A DNA stretch of 5,890 nt from an uncultured Selenomonadales bacterium (GTDB taxonomy: Bacteria > Bacillota_C > Negativicutes > Selenomonadales > Selenomonadaceae), in NCBI GenBank assembly GCA_946407175.1, contig CAMJNB010000103.1, forward strand, positions 1 through 5,890. The letters run 5' to 3'. The position numbers and the translations under genes were made by a program. How positions within the stretch are numbered: the first letter of the stretch is position 1; the number at the start of each line of letters is the position of its first letter. The notes under the pieces were generated by a model. It worked only from the letters and a program-made list of their open reading frames with translations. It was not told the origin of the DNA and did no database searches. Below, piece by piece: positions 1 to 5,868 of this stretch.

Positions 1-50
1 TTTTTACACCTCTACGCTATTTTACCATTTTTTATATTATTCAACACGCC

Positions 51-1088
51 CTAGTCCTTCGGCGCATTTTTCATCCAAACCTGCGAATTTTTATCGGCAG
101 TGGGTTTATTCTGCGCCATGACGCCGGACAATTTATGCGGCACGTAAAATTCTTCCAAGTAGTTTATATCTTCCGCCGAAAGTTTCACGTCCAAAGATTT
201 TACAGCGCCGTCGATATGGTGAAATTTCGTAGCTCCCGCTATCGGTGAATCGACTTTAGTCACAAGCCACGCCAAAGAAATTTCTGTCATGGTGACGCCG
301 TATTTTTCGGACAGTTCAACCACGCGGCTTATAATTTTTGAATCCTGATCCGCCGTCGAATCGTATTTAAATTTTGCGTAAGAATCCTCTTCCATACGCT
401 TTGAAGTTTCGCCGGGTTTTTTTGAAAGTCTGCCGCTTGCCAATGCACTGTACGGCGTCAAGGCTATATTTTCTTCCGCGCAGAAGGGTAACATTTCGCG
501 TTCGTCCTCACGATAAATTAAATTGTAGTGATTCTGCACGGAAATAAATTTTGCAAAGCCCTCACGTTCGGCGATAAAATTAGCCTTAGCAAGTTGCCAC
601 GCATAACAATTCGCAATGCCGATATAGCGAACCTTGCCGGCTTTAACCGCGTTGTTCAAACCGTCAAGCACGTCATAAATCGGCGTTTGGTAATCCCACA
701 TGTGGTAAATGTACAAGTCCACGTAATCCATACCGAGATGCGTTAAACTTTTGTCTAGCATTGCGGCAATGTGCTGTTGACCGGTTACGCCGTCGGCAAT
801 TTCTTTTTCAGAGCGCGGCAAAAATTTCGTCGCTATAACAACTTCATCACGCTTAGAAAAATCTTTAATGGCGCGTCCGAGATATTCTTCACTCGTACCG
901 TTTTGGTAGGCAATAGCCGTGTCAAAAAAATTTATGCCGAGTTCAAGTGCGTGCTTGATAATTTCGCGGGACTTTGTTTCGTCAACCGTCCAACTGTGTT
1001 GCCCCGTCGCCGCGTTGCCGAATCCCATACAGCCTAAACAAATTCGTGAAACATTTAAATCTGAATTGCCGAGCTTTTTGTACTGCAT
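51..1088 (-). CDS. Aldo/keto reductase (YajO-like), NADPH-dependent oxidoreductase
   Basis: Full-length (345 aa) cytoplasmic aldo/keto reductase with the TIM-barrel fold, expected to reduce aldehydes or ketones with NADPH; the true substrate cannot be read from sequence. The catalytic tetrad is visible: Asp56 in FDTA, Tyr61, Lys88 in ATKF and His129 in YIYHMWD. The N-terminal LGCMGFGNA strand and the long loop after it, the GIANCYAW segment near 157-164, the SVQNHYNL strand near 183-190 and the C-terminal GATKFHHID cofactor-phosphate region near 285-293 fit the AKR/YajO-type subgroup. The ATG at 1088 is preceded by an AAGGTGA ribosome site (1093-1099) at suitable spacing. The gene is divergent from the methyltransferase and has its own very strong promoter. 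The stop is TAG at 51-53; no terminator hairpin is seen in the 50 bases left before the window edge. Family is certain; the YajO-like subgroup is likely. Confidence 0.95.
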   Translation of the reverse strand: MQYKKLGNSDLNVSRICLGCMGFGNAATGQHSWTVDETKSREIIKHALELGINFFDTAIAYQNGTSEEYLGRAIKDFSKRDEVVIATKFLPRSEKEIADGVTGQQHIAAMLDKSLTHLGMDYVDLYIYHMWDYQTPIYDVLDGLNNAVKAGKVRYIGIANCYAWQLAKANFIAEREGFAKFISVQNHYNLIYREDEREMLPFCAEENIALTPYSALASGRLSKKPGETSKRMEEDSYAKFKYDSTADQDSKIISRVVELSEKYGVTMTEISLAWLVTKVDSPIAGATKFHHIDGAVKSLDVKLSAEDINYLEEFYVPHKLSGVMAQNKPTADKNSQVWMKNAPKD

Positions 1089-1112
1089 TTAATCACCTTC
1101 CAAAATTTTCAC

Positions 1113-1125
1113 TGACATTTTGTCA
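1113..1125. promoter_or_regulatory. Operator-like palindrome TGACA-TTT-TGTCA at the predicted transcription start
   Basis: This is a perfect inverted repeat with 5-base arms and a 3-base centre, lying just downstream of the predicted start of the aldo/keto reductase transcript. TTGTCAA occurs here (1120-1126) and again over the -35 box (1156-1162), where TTGTC also pairs with GACAA at 1174-1178. The placement fits a repressor site. No regulator gene is present in the window, so the binding protein is unknown. Confidence 0.45.
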
Positions 1126-1133
1126 ACGCCGAA

Positions 1134-1162
1134 ATTATAAATTTCCTACGTTACCTTGTCAA
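1134..1162 (-). promoter_or_regulatory. Consensus sigma-70 promoter of the aldo/keto reductase gene
   Basis: Read on the minus strand, TTGACA lies at 1162-1157 and TATAAT at 1139-1134, separated by exactly 17 bases. Both hexamers match the sigma-70 consensus in all six positions. Transcription should start near 1127, giving a leader of about 39 bases before the ATG at 1088. Such a perfect promoter is usually either very active or held in check by a repressor. Confidence 0.85.
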
Positions 1163-1205
1163 TAAAATTTACAGACAATTTGAGAGTGAAAAAATTACAA
1201 ATTTC

Positions 1206-1214
1206 TGATAAAAT
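1206..1214 (+). promoter_or_regulatory. Extended -10 promoter (TGATAAAAT) of the methyltransferase gene
   Basis: TG-A-TAAAAT fits the extended -10 form, with five of six bases of TATAAT plus the upstream TG. No good -35 hexamer stands 16-18 bases upstream. The predicted start near 1221 leaves a leader of only about 20 bases. It is a plausible but weakly supported promoter for the two plus-strand genes. Confidence 0.4.
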
Positions 1215-1240
1215 GTCGGCAGTAAAAGGAGTGAAAAATT

Positions 1241-2014
1241 TTGTCCGTCGCAAAAATGAAATTGGTAAAAAAATTGACGCAGAAAAAATATCGCGAAGAG
1301 TTCGGCTTATTCGTCGCGGAAGGGTTACGGCTCTGCGAATCGGCTTTAACCTGCGCGGAAATAGAGTTCGGCTTTTACTGCGAAAACTTTTTAAAATCTG
1401 CGCGCGCAGAAGAATTAGTCACGCGGCTTGAAAAAATTACGCGGCTTGAAAAAATTTCCGATACAGATTTTGCAAAAATCAGTGACACGGAGACGCCGCA
1501 GGGAATTTTGCTGGCAGTGCGGCAAAAACTTTCGACGCCTGAACAAGTTGCAGAAAAATCTTTGCTGGTAGTTTTGGACGGCGTGAAAGATCCCGGCAAC
1601 GTCGGAACAATTTTGCGTACGGCGGAGGCGTTTGGTTGCGGAATGATTCTGCTTGACGGCGCGGCTGATATTTTCAACTCAAAAGTCGTGCGTGCGTCAA
1701 TGGGCGCGATTTTCACCGTGACTGCCGCTAAAATGTCGGCTGAAAATTTTTTGGCGCTTATGAAAAAATTTAATTTCGACGTAACCGCCGCCGTGTTGGA
1801 CGATAGCGCAGAAAAATATTTTTGCCGTGACTTCACTAAAAAAAGCGCCGTAGTCTTCGGCAGTGAGGCGGAAGGCGTGAGCGCAGAAATTTTTAATGCG
1901 GCTGAAAAAATTTTTATCCCGATGTGCGGCGCGGCAGAAAGTTTGAATGTTGCCACTGCGGCAGGGATTATTATTTCGGAAGCCGTGCGGCAGAAATTAG
2001 CTGGTAGCTTATAG
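1241..2014 (+). CDS. SpoU/TrmH-family RNA 2'-O-ribose methyltransferase
   Basis: 257-aa SPOUT-class enzyme that transfers a methyl group from S-adenosylmethionine to a ribose 2'-OH in rRNA or tRNA; the target nucleotide cannot be told. The N-terminal substrate-binding domain (about 1-95) includes KYREEFGLFVAEG and ends in ISDTETPQGIL. The knotted catalytic domain carries motif 1 at 113-132 (DGVKDPGNVGTILRTAEAFG, with Asn120 and Arg126), motif 2 at 206-214 (FGSEAEGVS) and motif 3 at 226-251 (IPMCGAAESLNVATAAG, with Asn236). The TTG start at 1241 is chosen because GGAG at 1228-1231 stands 9 bases before it; the next in-frame ATG (1256) is 24 bases away from that site. An exact 18-base tandem duplication (1421-1456) adds six residues in the linker between domains. 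The PagL-like gene follows after 30 bases on the same strand. Length is normal for the family. Confidence 0.93.
   Translation: MSVAKMKLVKKLTQKKYREEFGLFVAEGLRLCESALTCAEIEFGFYCENFLKSARAEELVTRLEKITRLEKISDTDFAKISDTETPQGILLAVRQKLSTPEQVAEKSLLVVLDGVKDPGNVGTILRTAEAFGCGMILLDGAADIFNSKVVRASMGAIFTVTAAKMSAENFLALMKKFNFDVTAAVLDDSAEKYFCRDFTKKSAVVFGSEAEGVSAEIFNAAEKIFIPMCGAAESLNVATAAGIIISEAVRQKLAGSL
1421..1456 (+). repeat. Perfect 18-base tandem duplication inside the methyltransferase gene
   Basis: The unit ACGCGGCTTGAAAAAATT occurs twice with no mismatch and no gap (1421-1438 and 1439-1456). It is in frame and encodes the repeated segment RLEKIT/RLEKIS at residues 62-73, between the RNA-binding and catalytic domains. 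The lack of any base change suggests a recent slippage event. Confidence 0.9.
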
Positions 2015-2022
2015 CTGGTAGC
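1998..2022 (+). repeat. 11-base direct repeat TAGCTGGTAGC spanning the methyltransferase stop codon
   Basis: TAGCTGGTAGC is found at 1998-2008 and again at 2012-2022, separated by TTA. The first copy encodes part of the C-terminal LAGSL. The second begins with the TAG stop (2012-2014) and runs into the gap before the next gene. It looks like a small local duplication. Confidence 0.7.
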
Positions 2023-2044
2023 GGGTTAGATTGGAGGATTTTAC

Positions 2045-2704
2045 GTGAAAAAAAATAAATTATTGCCGTTGTTGCTATCGCTTGCAGTTTGTACTTTTAA
2101 CGGCGCGGCTTATGCAGAATCTCAACCGGCTGAAAATGTTTCGGCAGAATCTCAACCAAGTGAAAATGTTTCTGCCGATGACGCCAATAAATATGAAATG
2201 CATATGGGCGAAATTGACAAAGACTTATACGAATTGCAGTTGGAATATCTTTCAAGCAGTCCGTTCACTGCGCGTCGCGATATGCGAAATTACAACGTCC
2301 ACATTTTTAAAAAGGGTAAGCAGGTTCACGCGCTGTCAATGTACTACGGCTTAACCTTCACGCGAGCCACCGGCTACAACATACCGCGCGGCATTGCCTA
2401 TGACAGTAACGGCGTCGGCGCAGGTCCCGCAATGATGATGCGTTGGGAAAAAAGGCTAAGCGGCAAACTTCACGGCTCAATAGATTTTACCGGCAGTCTT
2501 ATGTTTTACAACAAGGCGCACCCCTACGACGGCAGAGCGTACGGCTTTTTGTGGCGATTGGGACCGCGTTTGATTTGGAAGTACGATGAGAATAATTCTT
2601 TCAGCGTCGGTTACAGTATCAGCCACTTTTCAAACGGTATGCGCAAACATAATCCCGGTTACAATATTGCCGGCGTTTCAATCGGCTTGAGTCACGAATT
2701 TTAA
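2045..2704 (+). CDS. PagL-like lipid A 3-O-deacylase / acyloxyacyl hydrolase, outer-membrane beta-barrel
   Basis: 219-aa precursor. A signal peptide (1-24: MKK, hydrophobic core, AYA before ES) sends it to the envelope. Residues 25-50 are a low-complexity linker with a duplicated ten-residue unit. The rest consists of alternating strands such as HALSMYYGLTF and FSVGYSISHFS and ends in Phe219, the usual C-terminal signature for outer-membrane insertion. PagL enzymes remove the 3-O acyl chain of lipid A. The family core is seen as His194-Phe-Ser196-Asn197 followed by NPG at 203-205, which matches the PagL catalytic His and Ser. The third PagL catalytic residue, a Glu just after this motif, appears to be Asn207 here, so activity is uncertain. 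The start is GTG with GGAGG at 2033-2037, seven bases upstream. The gene is probably cotranscribed with the methyltransferase and ends at a clear terminator. Other small outer-membrane barrel families are less likely because of the HxSN...NPG motif. Confidence 0.82.
   Translation: MKKNKLLPLLLSLAVCTFNGAAYAESQPAENVSAESQPSENVSADDANKYEMHMGEIDKDLYELQLEYLSSSPFTARRDMRNYNVHIFKKGKQVHALSMYYGLTFTRATGYNIPRGIAYDSNGVGAGPAMMMRWEKRLSGKLHGSIDFTGSLMFYNKAHPYDGRAYGFLWRLGPRLIWKYDENNSFSVGYSISHFSNGMRKHNPGYNIAGVSIGLSHEF
2114..2173 (+). repeat. 30-base tandem repeat in the linker of the PagL-like gene
   Basis: Two adjacent 30-base units (2114-2143 and 2144-2173) encode AESQPAENVS and AESQPSENVS. They differ at only a few bases. 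They lie directly after the signal peptide, in a hydrophilic acidic linker that should be exposed to the periplasm. Such in-frame repeats can change copy number by slippage without breaking the gene. Confidence 0.85.
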
Positions 2705-2728
2705 TTTTACGCAGATCATATTTAAAGC

Positions 2729-2763
2729 AAAAATCCCGTCACATACAGCGGCGGGATTTTTTT
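2729..2763 (+). terminator. Rho-independent terminator after the PagL-like gene
   Basis: AAAAATCCCG (2729-2738) pairs with CGGGATTTTT (2752-2761) across a 13-base loop, and the T run reaches 2763. It begins 25 bases after the TAA stop and should end the methyltransferase-PagL transcript. The leading A run makes partial activity on the opposite strand possible. Confidence 0.88.
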
Positions 2764-2772
2764 ATTGCATAA

Positions 2773-2824
2773 ACCGTAAACGGTAAATAGAGAGCGAGTC
2801 AAAATTGCAACCGCCTTTACCGGT
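2773..2824. repeat. Two short ACCG...CGGT dyads ahead of the repeat cluster
   Basis: ACCGTAAACGGT (2773-2784) is a perfect dyad with a 2-base centre. ACCG-CCTTTAC-CGGT (2810-2824) is a looser one. Both resemble the ACCGCAAGCGGT dyad inside the 37-base repeats further on and may be decayed relatives. The alternating TACAAGC units at 2825-2838 follow directly. No gene is seen here. Confidence 0.45.
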
Positions 2825-2844
2825 TACAAGCTACAAGCTAATCT

Positions 2845-3014
2845 CGGTAAGGAGTCCTACGCAAGACGGCAGAAAGAAACAAATATCAGGCAAAGGCCGC
2901 TTGGTTTCAAAACCGCAAGCGGTAAGGAGTCCTACGCAGGTCGTCTGGGAGAAACCGAAGAGCGAACCGGGACTGACGTTTCAAAACCGCAAGCGGTAAG
3001 GAGTCCTACGCAGG
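2845..3014. repeat. Direct-repeat cluster, three copies (third partial), CRISPR-like layout
   Basis: The 19-base core CGGTAAGGAGTCCTACGCA is exact at 2845-2863, 2920-2938 and 2994-3012. The last two copies extend leftward as GTTTCAAAACCGCAAG and rightward by GG, giving identical 37-base units at 2904-2940 and 2978-3014. They are separated by 37 bases, with 40 bases between the first partial copy and the second. Each full unit holds the dyad ACCGCAAGCGGT and a near-palindrome around GGAGTCC. On the minus strand the unit ends in TTTTGAAAC, like many CRISPR repeats, and the last copy has lost that 3' part, as terminal repeats often do. Against CRISPR: the two intervening stretches share GAAAC at the same offset, the array is very small, and no cas gene is near. 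It could instead be a diverged 74-75-base tandem repeat or a dispersed intergenic element. The repeats are certain; their nature is open. Confidence 0.85.
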
Positions 3015-3260
3015 AGCGGGCTTTGTGAGCGTACGCCGATCGTTGCTATTCAAACCATTTTTGGAAAATGATCCAAAAATCGTCCAAAGTCCGCAGTCTC
3101 GAAAAGATTTTAATCAGAAAACTTTCATAAATGCCCTTGAACTTCGCATCACTCATACACTTTTAAGTTTTGGAAATTGTTTTGGCAAAAATAAGGTTTT
3201 ATCTACCCTCAAAATCATTTTCCAACGAAAGAATGAGATTAAATTCATCAACTGCGCAAT
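3015..3260. other. Gene-poor AT-rich stretch between the repeat cluster and cobQ
   Basis: No gene is supported here. A 9-base inverted repeat, ATTTTTGGA (3057-3065) with TCCAAAAAT (3072-3080), forms a weak hairpin without a T run on either strand. On the minus strand two tiny reading frames overlap at ATGA: about 31 codons (3248-3153) and 36 codons (3156-3046). Neither has a good ribosome site. A 100-codon plus-strand frame opening with GTG at 3025 lacks a ribosome site and runs into the 3' end of cobQ on the opposite strand. The stretch could be decayed gene remnants or part of the repeat element beside it. Confidence 0.4.
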
Positions 3261-4709
3261 TTATATCATACTTTTCAAAAATTTGCAAGAAAAATTTTTC
3301 TCAACGATTTTGGCAAGTCTGTCGTAATTTTGTTGCTTTTCTGCGCGAAGGTTACGGCAGTTTGCAAGCGGCGGAAGATTTTTTTTAGAACGCAGAGCGT
3401 TTAAAATTTGGCGTCTGAAAATATCGTTGTCAAAAATCCCGTGAACGTACGTACCCAAAACATTTTCGCGCACCATAATTTTTTGAGTGAGGTTCGACGT
3501 AATGCCGGAGTGTATTTCGTAGCCTTCAAGATTTTCCGCGCAGATTCGTGAGCCGATAAATTCAAAGTCAACTTTATCAATGATAACCTGCCGCGTAAAT
3601 TTTTCCGTGCTGAAAGTAGTTTCAATCGGCAAAAGTTTCAAGCCGTCAAGTTCGGTGTAGGTGGATTCGGTTTTATGCGGGTCAAAAATTTTTTCGCCGA
3701 GCATTTGAAAGCCGCCGCAAATACCGATTATCGGCGTGCCGCTTGCCGCTTTACTTAAAATCTTTTCGGCAAAATTATTTTCGCGCAGGTACATTAAATC
3801 TTCGGACGTGTTTTTACTGCCGGGCAAAATTATCACGTCCGCGCCGTCCAATTCGTCCGCCGTCTTAGCGTAAAAAAGATTTACGTCCGATTCACCCGCC
3901 AAGCTGTCAAAGTCCGTGAAGTTGGACAGCTTACCGAGCCGAATCACGGCAATATTAATTTCGCCGCCGTTAGAAATTTTATCGTCAAGCGACACGGAGT
4001 CTTCGTCGTCAATGCCGAGCTTTTCAATGTACGGCAAAATTCCAAGCACTGGTTTACCGGTTTTCTTTTGCAAAAAATCAACTGCGGGAGTAAATAAGCT
4101 TACGTCGCCGCGAAATTTATTTATGACAATGCCTTTAACCAATTCGCGCTCATCTTCGTCTAAAAGTTCAAGCGTGCCGACGATAGACGCCAACGCGCCG
4201 CCCCTGTCGATATCGGCAACCAAAATTACCGGCGCATTTAAATATTTCGCCACGCGCATATTTACAATGTCGTTGGCTTTAAGGTTGACTTCAGCAGGAG
4301 AGCCGGCGCCTTCTACTACGATTAAATCAAATTCCGCGTCAAGCTTTTTCAGCGCAGCTTTAACCGCGTCGAACGCCTTAAGCGAGTAGCCTTGATGATA
4401 TTGCGCCGCCGACATTACGCCGACGGGTTTGCCGTTTATAATGACTTGTGAAGTTGCATTGCCGGTGGGTTTTAAAAGTACGGGATTCATTTCAACTTTC
4501 GGTGCAAGACAAGCCGCCTCTGCCTGTGCAACCTGCGCGCGCCCCATTTCCAATCCTTCCGCCGTGACGAATGAATTTAGCGCCATATTCTGCGCCTTGA
4601 AAGGCGTGACACGTAAACCTGCGCGAAAAAAAATTCGGCAAAGCGCCGTGACCAAAATACTTTTACCTACGTGCGATGCCGTGCCTTGTACCATTATTGA
4701 TTTTGCCAT
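3261..4709 (-). CDS. cobQ: Cobyric acid synthase CobQ/CbiP (glutamine-hydrolysing)
   Basis: 482-aa cytoplasmic enzyme of cobalamin (vitamin B12) synthesis. It amidates four side-chain carboxyls of adenosylcobyrinic acid a,c-diamide to give adenosylcobyric acid, using ATP and ammonia from glutamine. The N-terminal synthetase domain (about 1-235) has the phosphate-binding loop GTASHVGKS (9-17), FKAQNMALNS (37-46), the KPTGNATSQV strand (80-89), VEGAGSPAE (132-140) and DIDRGG (166-171). The C-terminal glutaminase domain (about 250-450) has LPGSKNTSED (295-304), the nucleophile Cys331 in IIGICGGFQMLG, YEIHSG (397-402) and His423 in GTYVHGIFDN. Length matches the family, so the gene is intact. The ATG at 4709 follows an AGGAG site (GGAG at 4721-4718) with 8 bases between. 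It lies 25 bases after the glycosyltransferase stop on the same strand. No cobalamin riboswitch is visible ahead of it, and no other cobalamin gene is in the window. Confidence 0.97.
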   Translation of the reverse strand: MAKSIMVQGTASHVGKSILVTALCRIFFRAGLRVTPFKAQNMALNSFVTAEGLEMGRAQVAQAEAACLAPKVEMNPVLLKPTGNATSQVIINGKPVGVMSAAQYHQGYSLKAFDAVKAALKKLDAEFDLIVVEGAGSPAEVNLKANDIVNMRVAKYLNAPVILVADIDRGGALASIVGTLELLDEDERELVKGIVINKFRGDVSLFTPAVDFLQKKTGKPVLGILPYIEKLGIDDEDSVSLDDKISNGGEINIAVIRLGKLSNFTDFDSLAGESDVNLFYAKTADELDGADVIILPGSKNTSEDLMYLRENNFAEKILSKAASGTPIIGICGGFQMLGEKIFDPHKTESTYTELDGLKLLPIETTFSTEKFTRQVIIDKVDFEFIGSRICAENLEGYEIHSGITSNLTQKIMVRENVLGTYVHGIFDNDIFRRQILNALRSKKNLPPLANCRNLRAEKQQNYDRLAKIVEKNFSCKFLKSMI

Positions 4710-4734
4710 GAAAATTTCTCCTACCTACAAAAAG

Positions 4735-5841
4735 CTACAAAAGATTTTTAAGCCGCGTTACAATTTCAGCCGCCGCGTTTACCTTCGACAAACTTTTTGC
4801 ATTTACCTTCATTGCGTCGAGAGTGGATTTATCAGCCAAAAATTTTTTCACAATTTCCGAGATTTTAGAGTTACCTTCGGAAATTGCCGCGCCGTGACTT
4901 TCAGCGTAGAGTGCGTTTTGTGATTCGGGACCGGGTATCGGCGCGTGTAAAATCATCGGCAAACCTGCGGCAAATGCCTCTGTCATTGTAAGTGCGCCGG
5001 GCTTAGTTATCAATAAATCTGCCGCCGACATAAGTTCGCCGACATTTTCAACGTATCCGAAAAGTTTTACTTCGTGCCGAAAATTTTTTTGCAGGGATTT
5101 CAGCCGCGCCAAAAGTTTTTGATTTTGTCCCGCGACGACTAAAATGTTAAGCGGCATTTCGACGTTGTTCAAGTCCTGCAGTGTTTCTTCGATTGAGCCG
5201 AGACCCAAGCCGCCGCCCATGATTAAAATTGTAGGCGTTACGTTTGGCGTTACACTAAGCGCGGTAAATTCCGTGTCAATCGGTATGCCGGTGGCGTAAA
5301 TTTCTTGGTTGGGGCGTGACTGCGCGGCAAGTTCGTCTTTCATTTCTTGCGTTGCGACGAAGTAGATATCAACTTCACTGAAAATCCAAATTTCGTGCAG
5401 GGAATAATCCGTCAGCACCGCCGCCAATAAAAATTTCCGCGCAGATTTTGCGTGCAAAAATTTCCAAAGTGCCGCTGCCGATTCGGGAAACGGGTGCGTG
5501 CAAAGTACTATGTCGGGATTAAATTTTTTCAGCAGGCGTTTGAAAGGGAAGTACATAAGCGACGATGTTAAAAGGCGCGTCAACGTGCCGATTTTTTTTG
5601 CACCGGTAAATTTGTAAATTCTGTCGTACAAGTCCGGTATGAATTTCAGCGCGGCAAGGTAGAGTTTTTTTGTAAAAAAATTAGCGGTAGAAATTTCACG
5701 CGCCATGAAGTCTACAATTTCAACTTCGTTTTCAGAATATGGCGCAGAAATTTTTTCCTGCCGTTTAAATATTTTTCCTAACGATTCCGCCGCCTTCGTG
5801 TGACCTGCACCGATTGACGCCGATAATATTAAAATCTTCAA
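4735..5841 (-). CDS. MGDG-synthase/UgtP-type diacylglycerol glycosyltransferase (GT28)
   Basis: 368-aa membrane-associated enzyme expected to add a sugar from a UDP-sugar to diacylglycerol, making a glycolipid for the cell envelope; UgtP in Bacillus adds glucose, plant MGD1 adds galactose. The donor cannot be fixed from sequence. The N-terminal acceptor domain opens with LILSASIGAGHTKAAESL (4-21), with THPFPESA near 115-122 and LTDYSLHEIW near 143-152. The C-terminal nucleotide-sugar domain has TGIPID (184-189), MGGGLGLGS (208-216), GYVENVGELMSAADLLI near 262-278 and KPGALTMTEAFAAGLP (280-295), followed by PIPGPESQNA. The start is TTG at 5841: the conserved MKILILSAS begins there, and an in-frame TAA at 5865-5863 with no other start between rules out a longer form. 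The ribosome site is poor. cobQ follows after 25 bases. No membrane segments are obvious, as expected for this monotopic family. Confidence 0.92.
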   Translation of the reverse strand: MKILILSASIGAGHTKAAESLGKIFKRQEKISAPYSENEVEIVDFMAREISTANFFTKKLYLAALKFIPDLYDRIYKFTGAKKIGTLTRLLTSSLMYFPFKRLLKKFNPDIVLCTHPFPESAAALWKFLHAKSARKFLLAAVLTDYSLHEIWIFSEVDIYFVATQEMKDELAAQSRPNQEIYATGIPIDTEFTALSVTPNVTPTILIMGGGLGLGSIEETLQDLNNVEMPLNILVVAGQNQKLLARLKSLQKNFRHEVKLFGYVENVGELMSAADLLITKPGALTMTEAFAAGLPMILHAPIPGPESQNALYAESHGAAISEGNSKISEIVKKFLADKSTLDAMKVNAKSLSKVNAAAEIVTRLKNLL

Positions 5842-5868
5842 CTCTGTACCGTTTTTTTGTAATTATTT

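Noticed and set aside
1375..1956. 193-codon open frame on the minus strand opposite the methyltransferase gene
   Set aside because: It is a mirror of a well-supported SpoU gene, its product is Ser/Ala/Lys-rich with no recognisable motif, and no ribosome site precedes it.
1952..1958. GCCACTG, resembling part of a cobalamin riboswitch B12 box
   Set aside because: It encodes conserved motif 3 (NVATAAG) of the methyltransferase, is on the opposite strand to cobQ, and none of the rest of the riboswitch is present.
2805..2999. 64-codon plus-strand frame with repeated VRSPTQ
   Set aside because: The repeated residues come from the DNA repeats; the 74- and 75-base periods do not keep one frame, so it is not a repeat protein. 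No ribosome site is seen.
2845..3014. Integron attC array as the explanation for the repeats
   Set aside because: The GTTRRRY/RYYYAAC core sites expected of attC are not found at the unit ends, and the intervals are too short for gene cassettes.
3057..3080. 9-base hairpin as a terminator for cobQ
   Set aside because: It has only three base pairs with G or C at one end and no T run after it on the minus strand, and it lies about 180 bases past the stop.
3025..3327. 100-codon plus-strand frame opening with GTG
   Set aside because: There is no ribosome site, it converges into the cobQ coding region, and I recognise no family; mentioned only under the gene-poor stretch.
3916..4923. Two open frames of 157 and 164 codons on the plus strand opposite cobQ and the glycosyltransferase
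   Set aside because: Both lie antisense to genes with intact catalytic motifs, are low-complexity (Ser-rich for the first), and lack ribosome sites.
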